Assembly: GCA_020634245.1 (NCBI GenBank)
Contig: JACKCC010000027.1
Coordinates: 1 to 64,000, forward strand
Origin: Ardenticatenaceae bacterium
Lineage (GTDB): Bacteria > Chloroflexota > Anaerolineae > Promineifilales > Promineifilaceae
Direction of reading: 5' to 3'
Length of the DNA stretch: 64,000 nucleotides
Part shown: one piece after another, positions 40,693 through 49,899 of the stretch
Position numbering within the stretch: the stretch's first letter is position 1
How the letters are laid out: each line of letters begins with the position of its first letter
Made by a program: the position numbers and the translations under genes
The notes under the pieces: model-generated
The model's input: the letters and a program-made list of their open reading frames with translations, nothing else
What the model was told of the DNA's origin: nothing
Databases searched by the model: none

Positions 40693-40710
40693 CCACTACA
40701 CCACGCCCCC
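40638..40710 (-). tRNA. tRNA-Asp (anticodon GTC)
   Basis: 73 nt on the minus strand. Acceptor GGGGGCG pairs with CGCTCCC (one G-U), discriminator G. The D arm is GTGTAGTGGTTAACAC. The anticodon arm TCGGC-CTGTCAA-GCCGA gives GTC. The T arm is GCGGG-TTCGATC-CCCGT. CCA is not encoded. The integrase frame on the opposite strand ends inside it. Confidence 0.95.
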
Positions 40711-40776
40711 TAGAATGTGGAGAATAGTATCAAAAATGGCTAAAGTAGTCAAACTTTTGCCATGCCTTTTTGAATC

Positions 40777-41904
40777 TTAGGTTGGCAAGATGGATCGATG
40801 TTGGCGTAATAGGTTTGCGGCAGCGGCGATGGTTTCTTCTACCGTAACGCCGTTGGTCCAGTCAAATGTGGTTTTAGTTTTGTGCCACAAGGCTGTGACC
40901 GGTCCTTGGACCACATAGGGACCCGAAACGGCCGGATCGCTGGGACCATAGATAGCCAGCGTGGGACAGCCGACCGCAGCAGCTATGTGGGTTGGGCCAG
41001 CATCATTGCCGATATACAGATCGGCGATTTCACCTAAAGCACCCAGTTCGCCAAGGGTGATGCGTCCAGCCCAATTGGCGGCCGGGGTGTACATAAGACC
41101 GTTTATTGTTTCGGTTAACGGCCGTTCCTTTTTACCCCCTACAAGCAAAATCTGTGCCCGATATTTTTTCGCTAAATGGTTACCTAAGCGCACAAACCGT
41201 TCTACTGGCCACTGTTTTTTCGAGTTTGTCCGTACCGGATTGGTCCCGCCGCCTGGGTGGATAATGATTAACGGGGTGTCGCCTAGCCAATCTAGCTCAT
41301 CAATGAGACGGCGCGTAACGGCCGTTCTTTCCAAATCGGGTGCGTGATATTCCATCCCGACCGAGTTGATGAGTGCAGCATCAATGCCGATTGCTTCGGC
41401 CAGAGAAAGATAAATTTTCGCTTCATGTTGTTTATCACTGGCGGGTTTGACCGGCAGAGTATGGGCGAAACCACGGCCGTGTACATCTAATCCGATGCGT
41501 TGGGAAATACCGGCTTGCCAGGCAATGAACGACAGCAGACTGGAGCGGCTGGGGATGAAACAGGTGTCATATTCTTCCTGACGCAGCCGCTCAATGAGGA
41601 TTTTGATGTCGCGCCAACGAGCCTGGCCCAATCCGCCGCTGCCGGTGCTGATAAGTTCGGTCAGGCGGGGATTGCCGGCGATGGCCGGTCTGGCCCAATC
41701 ACTCACGGCCCAATCAAAGCGGGTTTGCGGATAAGTTTTGTGCAACGCTGCCAGCAGCGGTGTGGTTAACATGACTTGACTGACGCAGCATGGTTTGAGG
41801 ATGAGCGCTTTTTGCGGTGGGGTAAACGGCCGTTGACCCCGCAATCGGAACGGAATACTGGCCAATCGCGCAGCCATAGTCGTAAAAATAGTTTCGTGGG
41901 GCAT
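40777..41904 (-). CDS. Glycosyltransferase family 9
   Basis: 375 aa, heptosyltransferase-like GT-B fold. N-terminal half: LILKPCCVSQVMLTTPLLAALHKTYP. Nucleotide-sugar-binding half: LIIIHPGGGTNPVRTNSKKQ, AQILLVGGKKERPL, and the family hallmark ADLYIGNDAGPTHIAAAVGCPTLAIYGPSDP. GT9 enzymes transfer sugars onto envelope or glycolipid acceptors. In a lineage without typical LPS the acceptor is unknown. First gene right of the tRNA; no clear ribosome site at ATG 41904. Confidence 0.88.
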   Translation of the reverse strand: MPHETIFTTMAARLASIPFRLRGQRPFTPPQKALILKPCCVSQVMLTTPLLAALHKTYPQTRFDWAVSDWARPAIAGNPRLTELISTGSGGLGQARWRDIKILIERLRQEEYDTCFIPSRSSLLSFIAWQAGISQRIGLDVHGRGFAHTLPVKPASDKQHEAKIYLSLAEAIGIDAALINSVGMEYHAPDLERTAVTRRLIDELDWLGDTPLIIIHPGGGTNPVRTNSKKQWPVERFVRLGNHLAKKYRAQILLVGGKKERPLTETINGLMYTPAANWAGRITLGELGALGEIADLYIGNDAGPTHIAAAVGCPTLAIYGPSDPAVSGPYVVQGPVTALWHKTKTTFDWTNGVTVEETIAAAANLLRQHRSILPT

Positions 41905-41949
41905 GATGAGCGTGAAACGTGATGCGTGAAGAAAATCACATTTATCGGT

Positions 41950-42588
41950 TCACGGATTATCTCCTACAGTAATCAAATCTTTAACACCGTCAAATTTGGC
42001 TTCGCCAATGCCGGATACGTTCATGAGTTCCTCGATGGTGTTGAAACGGCCGTTTTCATCCCGGTAATTCAAAATCTTTTGCGCCGTACTGGGACCGATG
42101 CCGGGCAGCGCATCCAGTTCATCCAGGTTAGCCGTGTTAATGTTAACCAATCCGCTGCTGCTCGTCACCTCTATTCCATCGCTGGAGCGAGTTAGTGGAG
42201 CCGGATCAGATACAACGGGTACGGCCGTGTCACTAACCTCGGCCTGCGATGGCACGTAAATTTGCATCCCATCTACCAGCGGTAGAGCCAGATTGACAAC
42301 GGCCGTGTTTGCCTCATCCGTCCAACCGCCGGCCGCTTCAATCGCATCACCAATCCGGCTGCCGGGCGGCAGTTCATACACATTGGGTGTTGCCACCTGA
42401 CCATTCACATAAACTTGAATCGGGCCGGGCGTGGCCGTCGGTTCAGGCTGCGGCGTTGGTTTTGGCGGTTCAATGTAAATGGGCGCTGGCCTTGTCCGAT
42501 TGCTCAACGTCAAGCCGCCCGCCGTTAAAATCACACCCACAAAAAACGTGATGGCCATCCCGGCCAAATGACTACGATCAAACTTCAC
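41950..42588 (-). CDS. comEA: ComEA-like DNA-uptake protein
   Basis: 212 aa. An N-terminal membrane anchor (MAITFFVGVILTAGGLTL), a proline-rich spacer, a SLBB-like domain (IQVYVNGQVATPNVYELPPG, then MQIYVP), and the C-terminal helix-hairpin-helix pair (GLVNINTANLDELDALPGIG, then IEELMNVSGIGEAKFDGVKD). ComEA binds incoming DNA outside the membrane during natural transformation. Start is GTG 42588 with GGAGG 8 nt upstream. ComEC is not in this window. Confidence 0.92.
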   Translation of the reverse strand: MKFDRSHLAGMAITFFVGVILTAGGLTLSNRTRPAPIYIEPPKPTPQPEPTATPGPIQVYVNGQVATPNVYELPPGSRIGDAIEAAGGWTDEANTAVVNLALPLVDGMQIYVPSQAEVSDTAVPVVSDPAPLTRSSDGIEVTSSSGLVNINTANLDELDALPGIGPSTAQKILNYRDENGRFNTIEELMNVSGIGEAKFDGVKDLITVGDNP

Positions 42589-42633
42589 CTCGATACCCTC
42601 CCAAACTGTTATTAGTATTTCAGCTTATCAGCA

Positions 42634-42652
42634 TTTCTGCCTTCTGCCTTCT
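42634..42652. repeat. Simple-word repeat (TCTGCCT type)
   Basis: TCTGCCTTCTGCCTTCTG between comEA and rtcB. The same word recurs near 45.73-45.79 kb. Confidence 0.6.
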
Positions 42653-42656
42653 GATT

Positions 42657-44105
42657 TCATCCTTTGATCACGGCGACCGGCACAATACGGGCCACCTTTT
42701 TGGCGATACCGGCTCCATGAACCACTTCAATCACCCGATCGACATCTTTGTATGCCTGCGGCGCTTCTTCGGCCAGACCGGGCATGCTGCCGGCGCGCAC
42801 ATGAATACCGCTTTCCTCTAATTCCTGGCGCAGTTCCGTGCCGCGAACCGTGCGTTTGGCCTGACTGCGGCTCATCGTGCGCCCTGCGCCGTGGCAGGTG
42901 GAGCCAAAACTTTGCGCCATCGACTTTTCTGTGCCCACCAGCACCCAACTGGCCGTGCCCATCGAGCCAGGAACCAGAACCGGCTGGCCGATGTCACGAT
43001 ACACATCGGGCAAGACCGGTGAGCCAGGGCCAAAAGCGCGGGTGGCTCCTTTGCGATGCACACAGACCTGAACGGTACGGCCGTCCACTTCATGCGTCTC
43101 AATTTTAGCCATATTGTGGGCAATGTCATAAACCTGGTAAACAGTGAAGTTCTTCACCTTGCCGGCCAGCGCCTGCTCAAAGCTGCGCCGGATGTGATGG
43201 GTGAGCACCTGCCGGTTGACAAAAGCGTAATTGGCCGCTGCCTTCATCGCGCCTAGATAATCCTGCCCCTCCCGGCTGCTCAACGGCGCACAAACCAATT
43301 CCCGGTCGGGCAGATGAATGCCGAATTTATGCACGACCTTTTGGAATTCGCGCACATAATCGGTACAAATCTGGTGGCCGAAACCGCGCGAGCCGCAGTG
43401 AATCTGCACCACAATCTGACCGGGGAACAGCCCCATTCGCTGGGCTGCCTTGTCGTAAAAAATCTCGTCAACCACATCCACTTCGATAAAATGATTACCG
43501 GCCCCCAGCGTGCCAATCTGGTCCAGGCCGCGTTTGAAGGCCCGGTCGCTGACTTTGCTGGCGTCGGCTCCGGCGAGACGGCCGTTCTCTTCCGTGCGCT
43601 CTAAATCCATGGGTGTGGCGTAGCCGTTTTTGAGCGCCCATTCGCTGCCCTGTTCTACCAACCGTTCCAGTTCATGACGATTCAGCCGGACAGAACCGCC
43701 TTGTCCTACGCCGCTGGGACAGTTGATTTGCAGCAGCGTGGCCAATTCGTCCAGGTACGGCGCAATTTCCTCTTTGTCCAGATGAGTGGCCAGCAGCCGC
43801 ACGCCGCAGTTGATATCGTAGCCGACGCCGCCAGGTGAGATGACGCCGTCGGGCAGTTCGGTGGCGATGACGCCGCCGATGGGAAAGCCGTAGCCCTGGT
43901 GAATGTCGGGCATGGCCAGGGCATGTTTGACGATGCCGGGCAGGGTAGCCGTGTTGACCAGTTGATCCAGACTTTTGTCTCCCAAAGCCATTTCCAGCAG
44001 TTCGCCATCGGCGTAAAAACGGGCCGGCACACGCATATCGTGGCGAAATTCTTTGGGAATTTCATGAATATAGGGGGTGATGCGTTTGAAGTCGCTGCGT
44101 TTCAT
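42657..44105 (-). CDS. rtcB: RtcB RNA ligase
   Basis: 482 aa. Conserved blocks: MPDIHQGYGFPIGGVIATEL, GGVGYDINCGVRLL, GTLGAGNHFIEVDVVD, VQIHCGSRGFGHQ and TCHGAGRTMSRSQA (guanylylated-histidine region). RtcB joins 2',3'-cyclic phosphate ends to 5'-OH ends using GTP and Mn, in tRNA splicing or RNA repair. GGAGG lies 6 nt before the ATG. Archease, its activator, follows upstream on the same strand (44157-44570), so the pair forms an RNA-repair operon. Confidence 0.96.
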   Translation of the reverse strand: MKRSDFKRITPYIHEIPKEFRHDMRVPARFYADGELLEMALGDKSLDQLVNTATLPGIVKHALAMPDIHQGYGFPIGGVIATELPDGVISPGGVGYDINCGVRLLATHLDKEEIAPYLDELATLLQINCPSGVGQGGSVRLNRHELERLVEQGSEWALKNGYATPMDLERTEENGRLAGADASKVSDRAFKRGLDQIGTLGAGNHFIEVDVVDEIFYDKAAQRMGLFPGQIVVQIHCGSRGFGHQICTDYVREFQKVVHKFGIHLPDRELVCAPLSSREGQDYLGAMKAAANYAFVNRQVLTHHIRRSFEQALAGKVKNFTVYQVYDIAHNMAKIETHEVDGRTVQVCVHRKGATRAFGPGSPVLPDVYRDIGQPVLVPGSMGTASWVLVGTEKSMAQSFGSTCHGAGRTMSRSQAKRTVRGTELRQELEESGIHVRAGSMPGLAEEAPQAYKDVDRVIEVVHGAGIAKKVARIVPVAVIKG

Positions 44106-44156
44106 GGTACACCTCCGGTTGTTGGCTGCTGGTTGCTAGTGACCAGTAACCAGCTG

Positions 44157-44570
44157 CTAAACATCAAATACAATCGCTACTTCCAGACCATCTTCAGTCT
44201 CGATGATTTCCAGATTGTGGAAGGTGACAGCTTTGATGTGTTTTTGTAGTTCATCGGCTTTACCGCCGTGGACGGTGGCGCCGAGACGGGTGGGGGAAAT
44301 GGATGTGATTTCAAATGTTTGTCCCACCATCTGCTCAGTCTCGGCCCAATAGGCTAATTCTGTCAGCCAGTCTACCAGCAGGCTTTCGGTGTCGTAGGCT
44401 TCCAGTTCAACGAAAAGTGTATCATCTTGGGCGATGGCATCCGGGTTGGCGACCATGAGGCTGGCCATGCCCTGGGCGGCGTGAATGAAGAGGTCGGCGA
44501 GGGTACGGCCGTACACCTGCAAAGCCCAATCGGCGGTATGATCGATAATCACAAACGGTTCTTTTGCCAT
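44157..44570 (-). CDS. Archease
   Basis: 137 aa from ATG 44570 (MAKEPFVIIDHTADWALQVY); the frame extends 23 codons upstream but without family similarity. Conserved features: DHTADW with the metal-binding aspartate, ADLFIHAAQGMASLM, LLVDWLTELAYWAE, and the closing HIKAVTFHNLEI then EDGLEVAIVFDV with the terminal metal ligand D. Archease activates RtcB. It lies just upstream of rtcB on the same strand. Confidence 0.93.
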   Translation of the reverse strand: MAKEPFVIIDHTADWALQVYGRTLADLFIHAAQGMASLMVANPDAIAQDDTLFVELEAYDTESLLVDWLTELAYWAETEQMVGQTFEITSISPTRLGATVHGGKADELQKHIKAVTFHNLEIIETEDGLEVAIVFDV

Positions 44571-44732
44571 GACTGCCCAATAATCGTTCCTGACTGACGG
44601 ACCTGATTTCATTGTAACACGGCCGTTTCCCGGACTCAATTATTTGCTGCGTAGAGCCAGGCACTGCTCAAATCTCCAACTTTATGGTAAGCTTTAGGGC
44701 AAATCGTTTATGCAAATCAAGGAAAATTATCA

Positions 44733-45083
44733 ATGAGTGAAAATCCTGAAGAAACCACGCCGGCTCCGGTTGCGCCGACACCACAAAAAATCGCCATCGA
44801 CATTCCTAAAGACGCCCCGGCATTTTACGCCAACCTGGCCTTTATCAGCCATACGCCGGCTGAAGTTGTGCTCGATTTTGCCCAAATGCTGCCGCGGATG
44901 CCGCACGGCACGGTGAAAGCCCGCGTCATCATGTCACCGATGCATGCCAAATTGTTACATAAGGCATTGGGTCAGAACATCGCCAACTACGAACGGCAGT
45001 TTGGTGAAATTCGCATGCCCACGACTATTGCCGACCAATTTTTCCGTTTCCCGCAGCAAGGGCCGGACGACAAACAGGAGTAA
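44733..45083 (+). CDS. DUF3467 protein
   Basis: 116 aa. The core AFYANLAFISHTPAEVVLDF, then AQMLPRMPHGTVKARVIMSP and HAKLLHKALGQNIANYE, matches DUF3467, a small bacterial family of unknown function (a beta-sheet followed by helices). The N-terminus is a Pro/Glu-rich tail. AAGGAAAA precedes the ATG. It is 3 nt upstream of the translin-like gene. Confidence 0.88.
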   Translation: MSENPEETTPAPVAPTPQKIAIDIPKDAPAFYANLAFISHTPAEVVLDFAQMLPRMPHGTVKARVIMSPMHAKLLHKALGQNIANYERQFGEIRMPTTIADQFFRFPQQGPDDKQE

Positions 45084-45086
45084 TAG

Positions 45087-45728
45087 ATGGATCAGCTAGG
45101 CAATTTATCAGAATCAATTCGTGGAGAATTTGAACAAATCAATGATGCTCGTGACCTGGCTTACCAGCAGTCGCGCAATTTAATCAGCTTGTGTGCCCGT
45201 TCGATTCGGGCGGTCCACCGCGAAGAATGGGAAACGGCCGAATCCCTCATCGCCCAGGCCCAAGAAGCTACTGAAGCGATGGTGGCCGGCGTCCGCGATT
45301 ATCCGGCCTTGTACTATGCCGGTTATACGCAGGATGCAGTCAAGGAATTTGTCGAGGCTAATTTGACGTATGCCCTGGTGCGCAACCGGCCGCTGCCTAC
45401 GCCTATCGAGCTGGGCGCGGAATCGAATACCTGGCTTAATGGGCTGGCCGAAGCGGCTACCGAACTGCGCCGCCGCATCCTGGACATTATTCGCCACGGT
45501 CACAGTGACGAGGTGGAGCGGCTGCTGGATGCGATGGACAATATTTACAGCGCCTTGGTGACGTTTGATTTTAACGATAGCATCACCGGCGGGCTGCGCC
45601 GCCGTACCGATACGGTGCGCGCCGTCCTGGAACGCACGCGCGGCGACGTGACAACCAGTTTACGCCAGGCGCAGTTGGAGGAGGCATTAGAGGCGTTGGA
45701 AGCGAGACTGGGGAAAGCAGAAGGATGA
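45087..45728 (+). CDS. Translin-family-like protein
   Basis: 213 aa, all-helical. LSESIRGEFEQINDARDLAYQ, LISLCARSIRAVHREEWETA, YAGYTQDAVKEFVEANLTYA and GLAEAATELRRRILDIIRHG follow the translin pattern of a seven-helix RNA- or DNA-binding subunit. Its role in bacteria is not established. It is cotranscribed with DUF3467. The last residues (LGKAEG) run into a simple-word inverted repeat. Confidence 0.75.
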   Translation: MDQLGNLSESIRGEFEQINDARDLAYQQSRNLISLCARSIRAVHREEWETAESLIAQAQEATEAMVAGVRDYPALYYAGYTQDAVKEFVEANLTYALVRNRPLPTPIELGAESNTWLNGLAEAATELRRRILDIIRHGHSDEVERLLDAMDNIYSALVTFDFNDSITGGLRRRTDTVRAVLERTRGDVTTSLRQAQLEEALEALEARLGKAEG

Positions 45729-45730
45729 AA

Positions 45731-45772
45731 GCAGAAGGCAGAGCGAGGTTTTTACATCTTTCTGCCTTCTGC
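45731..45772. repeat. Inverted simple-word repeat between convergent genes
   Basis: GCAGAAGGCAGA (45731-45742) pairs perfectly with TCTGCCTTCTGC (45761-45772), with more of the same words on both sides. It may act as a bidirectional terminator. The word also occurs at 42634. Confidence 0.65.
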
Positions 45773-46180
45773 CTTTTGCTTTCTGCCTTTGAAAATGAGT
45801 GCTAGGCCAAGGGCTGCCAGCAGGCTGGCGGCGGCCCAGATGGGGGTTTGTCGTAGAGTCCAGTTGATTTGGGCCGGGGTGAATTCAGGGCCGTGGGCGT
45901 GGAGGCCGGTTTTGACGGCCATGAAAACCAGTGTGAGCAGGCCGCTGCCCAGGCCAAAGAGGAGTCCGGTCACGGCCGTTACTCCCCACCAGCGCCAGCC
46001 ATCCACCACACGCCCGCCCAGCCATTTTTGCCAGCCGTAGCCCAGAGAAACGGCCGTGTAGCCCGCCCCCATTACGACAACCTGCCACAATGCGCCTTCC
46101 AGGGAAATCCATACGGCCGTGTACACTGCCAGCAGGACAAAAACCAACTTCAGACTGGGAATCTTTTGTGGAATTTGCAT
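45752..46180 (-). CDS. Hypothetical membrane protein
   Basis: 142 aa with four hydrophobic helices (about residues 11-28, 34-50, 64-86 and 112-130) and a basic tail (FKGRKQKAEGRKM) written by the adjacent simple-word repeat. No family is recognised. It is convergent with the translin-like gene. Confidence 0.6.
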   Translation of the reverse strand: MQIPQKIPSLKLVFVLLAVYTAVWISLEGALWQVVVMGAGYTAVSLGYGWQKWLGGRVVDGWRWWGVTAVTGLLFGLGSGLLTLVFMAVKTGLHAHGPEFTPAQINWTLRQTPIWAAASLLAALGLALIFKGRKQKAEGRKM

Positions 46181-46196
46181 CTATCCTCTATTGATA

Positions 46197-46259
46197 AGTG
46201 CCAGACACAAGGTGGCAAGTTTTACCCTGGTTAGTTCCGGCTGCCCTGTGTCTGGCACT
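46197..46259. repeat. Long inverted repeat (REP-like hairpin)
   Basis: AGTGCCAGACACA (46197-46209) pairs perfectly with TGTGTCTGGCACT (46247-46259), and GGCA/TGCC continue inside. The word AGTGCC-x-GACAC is common in dispersed palindromic elements of several phyla. No T-run follows. Confidence 0.6.
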
Positions 46260-46459
46260 GAAAGCCTCACGATAATTCATGCCGAACCCATGAATTTCAA
46301 TTATAATATTATTGCTGTTTATGCAAACGGGGAGTCATTCACCGCTTCCTAACAGCAGTTAGATAATGGTTTGAAGTGCGCATCGTTGTGCGTTCATCGA
46401 TCCTGACAATTCAATAATATACGCACCGCGATCCTGACTGTTCCCACTGGAAGGACCGC

Positions 46460-47941
46460 ATGTCTCATATTTCCCACAAATTAAACAGCGCTTTTGAAGG
46501 CGCTTTAGCCGGCGGCGGTGATCCCGCTACCTCTCCTCTGTACGTTTTTGGCCCCTTTTTGAAACTCATTGTTGTTGCTGGCGTTGCTTCGGTAACTTTT
46601 GGCGCGTCGGTTTGGCTGGTGGTGGCTACCATCGCCATGATTTCAGGCATGTACCGCCTGGTCATGATCTGGGTGACCGATGGCAGCGGCGGCAGCGGTC
46701 TTTGTGAGGAAGAGTTTGGCAGTTGGGCGGTGAAAGCCAATGCCGCGATCACATTTATTGAATACACGCTGACATTTCTGGTCAGCATGGCGGCAATGGT
46801 TACGTTTATTGCTGACCGGCTGCCCATTCTTAACGAATCACTTTTTGGTGTTCAATATCGTACGTTTGTGGCTATTTTGCTGAGTATCTGGACTGGGTGG
46901 CTGGTAAATCGCGGGCCTAAAATGGCGGCCCGTGTTTTTGGCCCGGCCACAGGCGGGGTGTTGGCGCTGCTGTGGTTGATGATTATTGCCACGATTGTAC
47001 AGCGCGGCTTGCATTTGCCCGATTTTAATCTGGCTGCTTTTTCGCGGGTGAATTTGCACATTACGCTGGGCGGGTTTGCCCGGATGCTGGCGGTGATGAC
47101 CGGTATTGAGGTGTTTGCCAATCTGGTGGCGGCTTACGAAGGTGAACCCCAAATCCGCAGCCGGAAGGCGTTTGGCAGTTTGTTGATTGTGATGGGGTCA
47201 ACGGCCGTAACCATGCTTATCGTTGGCCCGACTATTTATGACCTGGCCGATCCTGCCAATCCACAGGTTTCTGTTTTTACCCAAACGATGGATAAACTAC
47301 TGCCCGCGCCGCTGCCCATGCTGGGCACAATTGTCGGCGTCATTGTCCTCATGTCGGCCTCGGCGGCCAGTGCCCAGGGACTGCAAAATCTGGCGTTGGG
47401 ATTGAAAGAGCGTCATTACATTCCCGCCGTTATCGGCCAGAAAAATCAATTTGAAGTGGCCGACAAGCCGGTTTGGATTGAAGTGGGATTGGTCTGTTTC
47501 TGCTTTCTCGTTTTAGGTACGCATGAGGAAACGTATCTGGCGATTTATGCGGCCGGTGTGTTTATTTTGCTGAGTATGACTGGTTGGGCAGTGACAAAAC
47601 GGCTGCTGCGCCAGAGCCGGCAGGCCTTTTCGTTGGGCAAGCTGGGACTGTTAACCGGTACAGTGCTGGCGGCACTTCTAACCAGTGTGGCCACAATCAT
47701 TATTTTTGAGGAGCGTTTTTGGGAAGGAGCCTGGTCTTATTTTTTGTTTATTCCGGCCCTGTACGCTATCTTTAGTTATTATCACCACCGGCTGCGCCGC
47801 CCGGTTCTGCCAATGTATAGAGTGCATGAGGAGACGATTGTTTTGGGCAGCAACGGCCGTTCCAAAGAGTATACGGCCGTTACCCGCCCCATCTCCATCC
47901 CCACAGTTGAACACCAACCAGAAGGGGAACAAACAGGGTAG
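46460..47941 (+). CDS. APC-superfamily amino acid permease-like transporter
   Basis: 493 aa with 12 or so hydrophobic helices. The first helix region GGGDPATSPLYVFGPFLKLIVV has the broken-helix glycines of LeuT/APC folds, and AVMTGIEVFANLVAAYEGEP is the TM6-type segment (G-I-E). The C-terminal 50 residues are cytoplasmic and charged. Probably imports an amino acid or related compound with a cation; the substrate is not readable. GGAAGGA lies 4 nt before the ATG. Confidence 0.8.
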   Translation: MSHISHKLNSAFEGALAGGGDPATSPLYVFGPFLKLIVVAGVASVTFGASVWLVVATIAMISGMYRLVMIWVTDGSGGSGLCEEEFGSWAVKANAAITFIEYTLTFLVSMAAMVTFIADRLPILNESLFGVQYRTFVAILLSIWTGWLVNRGPKMAARVFGPATGGVLALLWLMIIATIVQRGLHLPDFNLAAFSRVNLHITLGGFARMLAVMTGIEVFANLVAAYEGEPQIRSRKAFGSLLIVMGSTAVTMLIVGPTIYDLADPANPQVSVFTQTMDKLLPAPLPMLGTIVGVIVLMSASAASAQGLQNLALGLKERHYIPAVIGQKNQFEVADKPVWIEVGLVCFCFLVLGTHEETYLAIYAAGVFILLSMTGWAVTKRLLRQSRQAFSLGKLGLLTGTVLAALLTSVATIIIFEERFWEGAWSYFLFIPALYAIFSYYHHRLRRPVLPMYRVHEETIVLGSNGRSKEYTAVTRPISIPTVEHQPEGEQTG

Positions 47942-47945
47942 GAAA

Positions 47946-48665
47946 TTAGGGCACGGGCGTTAACTGGTAGCCTTTGGGCACTTCTGCATTATAGGTGGGA
48001 GCCGGCGGCGGAGTCTCATCCCAAAACTCAATATTCACAAAGCCCAGCCCTTCCAGCAGCTGCCGGATTTCCGCTTCTGCGTTTTCATTGGCTTGTTGCA
48101 GCAAACCGCTGCCCTGGGCCGCTTCAATTATTTCCTGCTCGGCGATCTGGCGCACCTGTGTTTCTAACTGCGGGTCGGCGCGTGTAAAAAGCCCTGTGTC
48201 CCGGTCAGCTACGTACGATTTATCATTATTTAACCCCGAATACTCGGTGAAAATTTGGGCTGGCGGCAGGTGAATTTGCACCGTTACCGGGTCAATGACC
48301 TGGATATCTTCTGGCGTCATTTGCGATAAATCAACCCCGGCGGCGACGGTACCGTTGGCGACAAAGACCATTGTTTCGCCCAAAACGCCCCATAAAACTT
48401 CTTGATTGCGTTCGGCCGTTACAATTTTCTCAAACTCGGATGAGACGGTAATGACATCAAACTGCTGCTCCATGTTGAGCAGAATGGTACTGGGACTGGG
48501 CAGAATGACCGGTGTGGCCGGTAGTACGAGCTGCCGTACCAGGTTGCCGATGGGTTCAACGACGGCTTTATCGGCTTTATTGACAGTTGCAATTACCGCA
48601 TAAGTTGCAACTGAAGCGATGACAAAAAAGATGATCATAATGACATAAAAAGTCTTTCGCAGCAT
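47946..48665 (-). CDS. DUF4230 protein, membrane-anchored
   Basis: 239 aa. One N-terminal transmembrane helix (FYVIMIIFFVIASVATYAVI), then the DUF4230 domain: LLNMEQQFDVITVSSEFEKI, VVANGTVAAGVDLSQM-like strand and VTVQIHLPPAQIF. It ends with helices and a Pro-rich tail. Extracytoplasmic, function unknown. Convergent with the permease; only 4 nt separate the stops. Confidence 0.85.
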   Translation of the reverse strand: MLRKTFYVIMIIFFVIASVATYAVIATVNKADKAVVEPIGNLVRQLVLPATPVILPSPSTILLNMEQQFDVITVSSEFEKIVTAERNQEVLWGVLGETMVFVANGTVAAGVDLSQMTPEDIQVIDPVTVQIHLPPAQIFTEYSGLNNDKSYVADRDTGLFTRADPQLETQVRQIAEQEIIEAAQGSGLLQQANENAEAEIRQLLEGLGFVNIEFWDETPPPAPTYNAEVPKGYQLTPVP

Positions 48666-48783
48666 TATTTACTCCTGAGGCCGGGCAGGGTTTCACCCAG
48701 CTTGCGCCTATAAATCCCTGTTTTCTATACGTCTCATTATAAAAAAACACTCAAAAATTGTGGGGGATTCTAATCAAACTGGA

Positions 48784-49869
48784 TCAGATCAGTGCAACGG
48801 CGGCCATTTTTTGTAATGCTTGTTCGGTTAGCCAGAGGCGGGTACGGCCGTTCTTACTGGCATAGGGGATGCGGGCAGTAGGTATCCGAGCCAGCTTCGT
48901 TTCTTCACTTTCACCATACAGTTCATTGATGACGGGCAAAATACGGCGGGGGTCCAGTCCCATTTGTTCGGCCGACGCCAAAAAAGTTTCTACTTGCAAG
49001 TTGGCTTCCGGCTGACCTGAAGTCAACACAAACGTTTTGCCTGCTTTTTGCATGGCGGCAAGCGTCAATGGCGTTAAGGCAGTGCCTAAATCAATCTGCA
49101 CCTGATAACCGGCGTCGGTCAATATATCCAGAATTGGCTCCAGATGGTGGGGCTGCGGTAGTTCTTTGGCACTCAAATAATGGCCAGGCGCGGGGATGAC
49201 CTTGAGATTGGAGCGGTGATTTTGGGCAAAGCGTAGAATGGTATCCAGATTGTATTCCTCAACGGCCGTTTTCAACAAACTAACCACATGCCGGGTCGTA
49301 TACAGTTTGAGCAAAGGAGCCAGTCCACCCAAAGGCAGGGCCAGATCAATGAGAACGACCTGTTTTCCTTCGTGTAGCGCAATAAACTCGCCCATTTGAA
49401 TGGTCAGTGTTGTTGTCCCAACGCCCCCTTTAGGACTGTAAAAGGCGACAATGCTGCCCCTTTTTTTCGTTTTTTCATAATTTTCCGACGACACACTACC
49501 GGCTGAACGCAAAGCGGCCGTCACGTGGGCCACAAATTCGTCTGCCTGAAACGGTTTAATCAAATAATCTTCCGCGCCCATTTTGAAGGCCCGCAATTTA
49601 TCTTCTTTGCTGGAAAGGGCGGTGAGAAAAACGACCGGAATGTGGGCCGTGTCAGGGTTGTCTTTCAACTGCTGCAGCACGTCAAACCCGCTCATATCCG
49701 GCATCATAACATCAAGGACAATCAAATCTGGCCGCTGTCTGTCGGCCATTTCCAGCGCGCTGGGGCCATCTTTGGCCATGAAGGTTTCGAAGCCTTCTTT
49801 TTTTAGCTGGTGTTCTACGAGATACCGGATGGTAAATTGATCGTCAACAATGAGAATTTTTTGGGCCAT
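48784..49869 (-). CDS. Receiver domain fused to a CpaE/TadZ-like ATPase
   Basis: 361 aa. Residues 1-120 are a response-regulator receiver (ILIVDDQFTIRYL, phospho-acceptor in LIVLDVMMPDMSG, LIKPF). From residue 137 follows a MinD/ParA-type domain with the CpaE variant Walker A YSPKGGVGTTTL (T replaces the usual K). Walker A' is VVLIDLALPLGG, and a degenerate switch region follows. CpaE/TadZ proteins place pilus or flagellar machines at poles. No pilus genes adjoin here, so its target is unknown. Confidence 0.88.
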   Translation of the reverse strand: MAQKILIVDDQFTIRYLVEHQLKKEGFETFMAKDGPSALEMADRQRPDLIVLDVMMPDMSGFDVLQQLKDNPDTAHIPVVFLTALSSKEDKLRAFKMGAEDYLIKPFQADEFVAHVTAALRSAGSVSSENYEKTKKRGSIVAFYSPKGGVGTTTLTIQMGEFIALHEGKQVVLIDLALPLGGLAPLLKLYTTRHVVSLLKTAVEEYNLDTILRFAQNHRSNLKVIPAPGHYLSAKELPQPHHLEPILDILTDAGYQVQIDLGTALTPLTLAAMQKAGKTFVLTSGQPEANLQVETFLASAEQMGLDPRRILPVINELYGESEETKLARIPTARIPYASKNGRTRLWLTEQALQKMAAVALI

Positions 49870-49899
49870 TCGCTCCCTCTACAGAAATGCAGCTTTACG

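Noticed and set aside
40598..40780. Plus-strand ORF with the wording GATGIEPAIFGLTGRR
   Set aside because: This is the well-known false protein made by reading the antisense strand of a tRNA gene.
46197..46259. End of an insertion sequence
   Set aside because: No transposase or target duplication adjoins; kept only as a REP-like inverted repeat.
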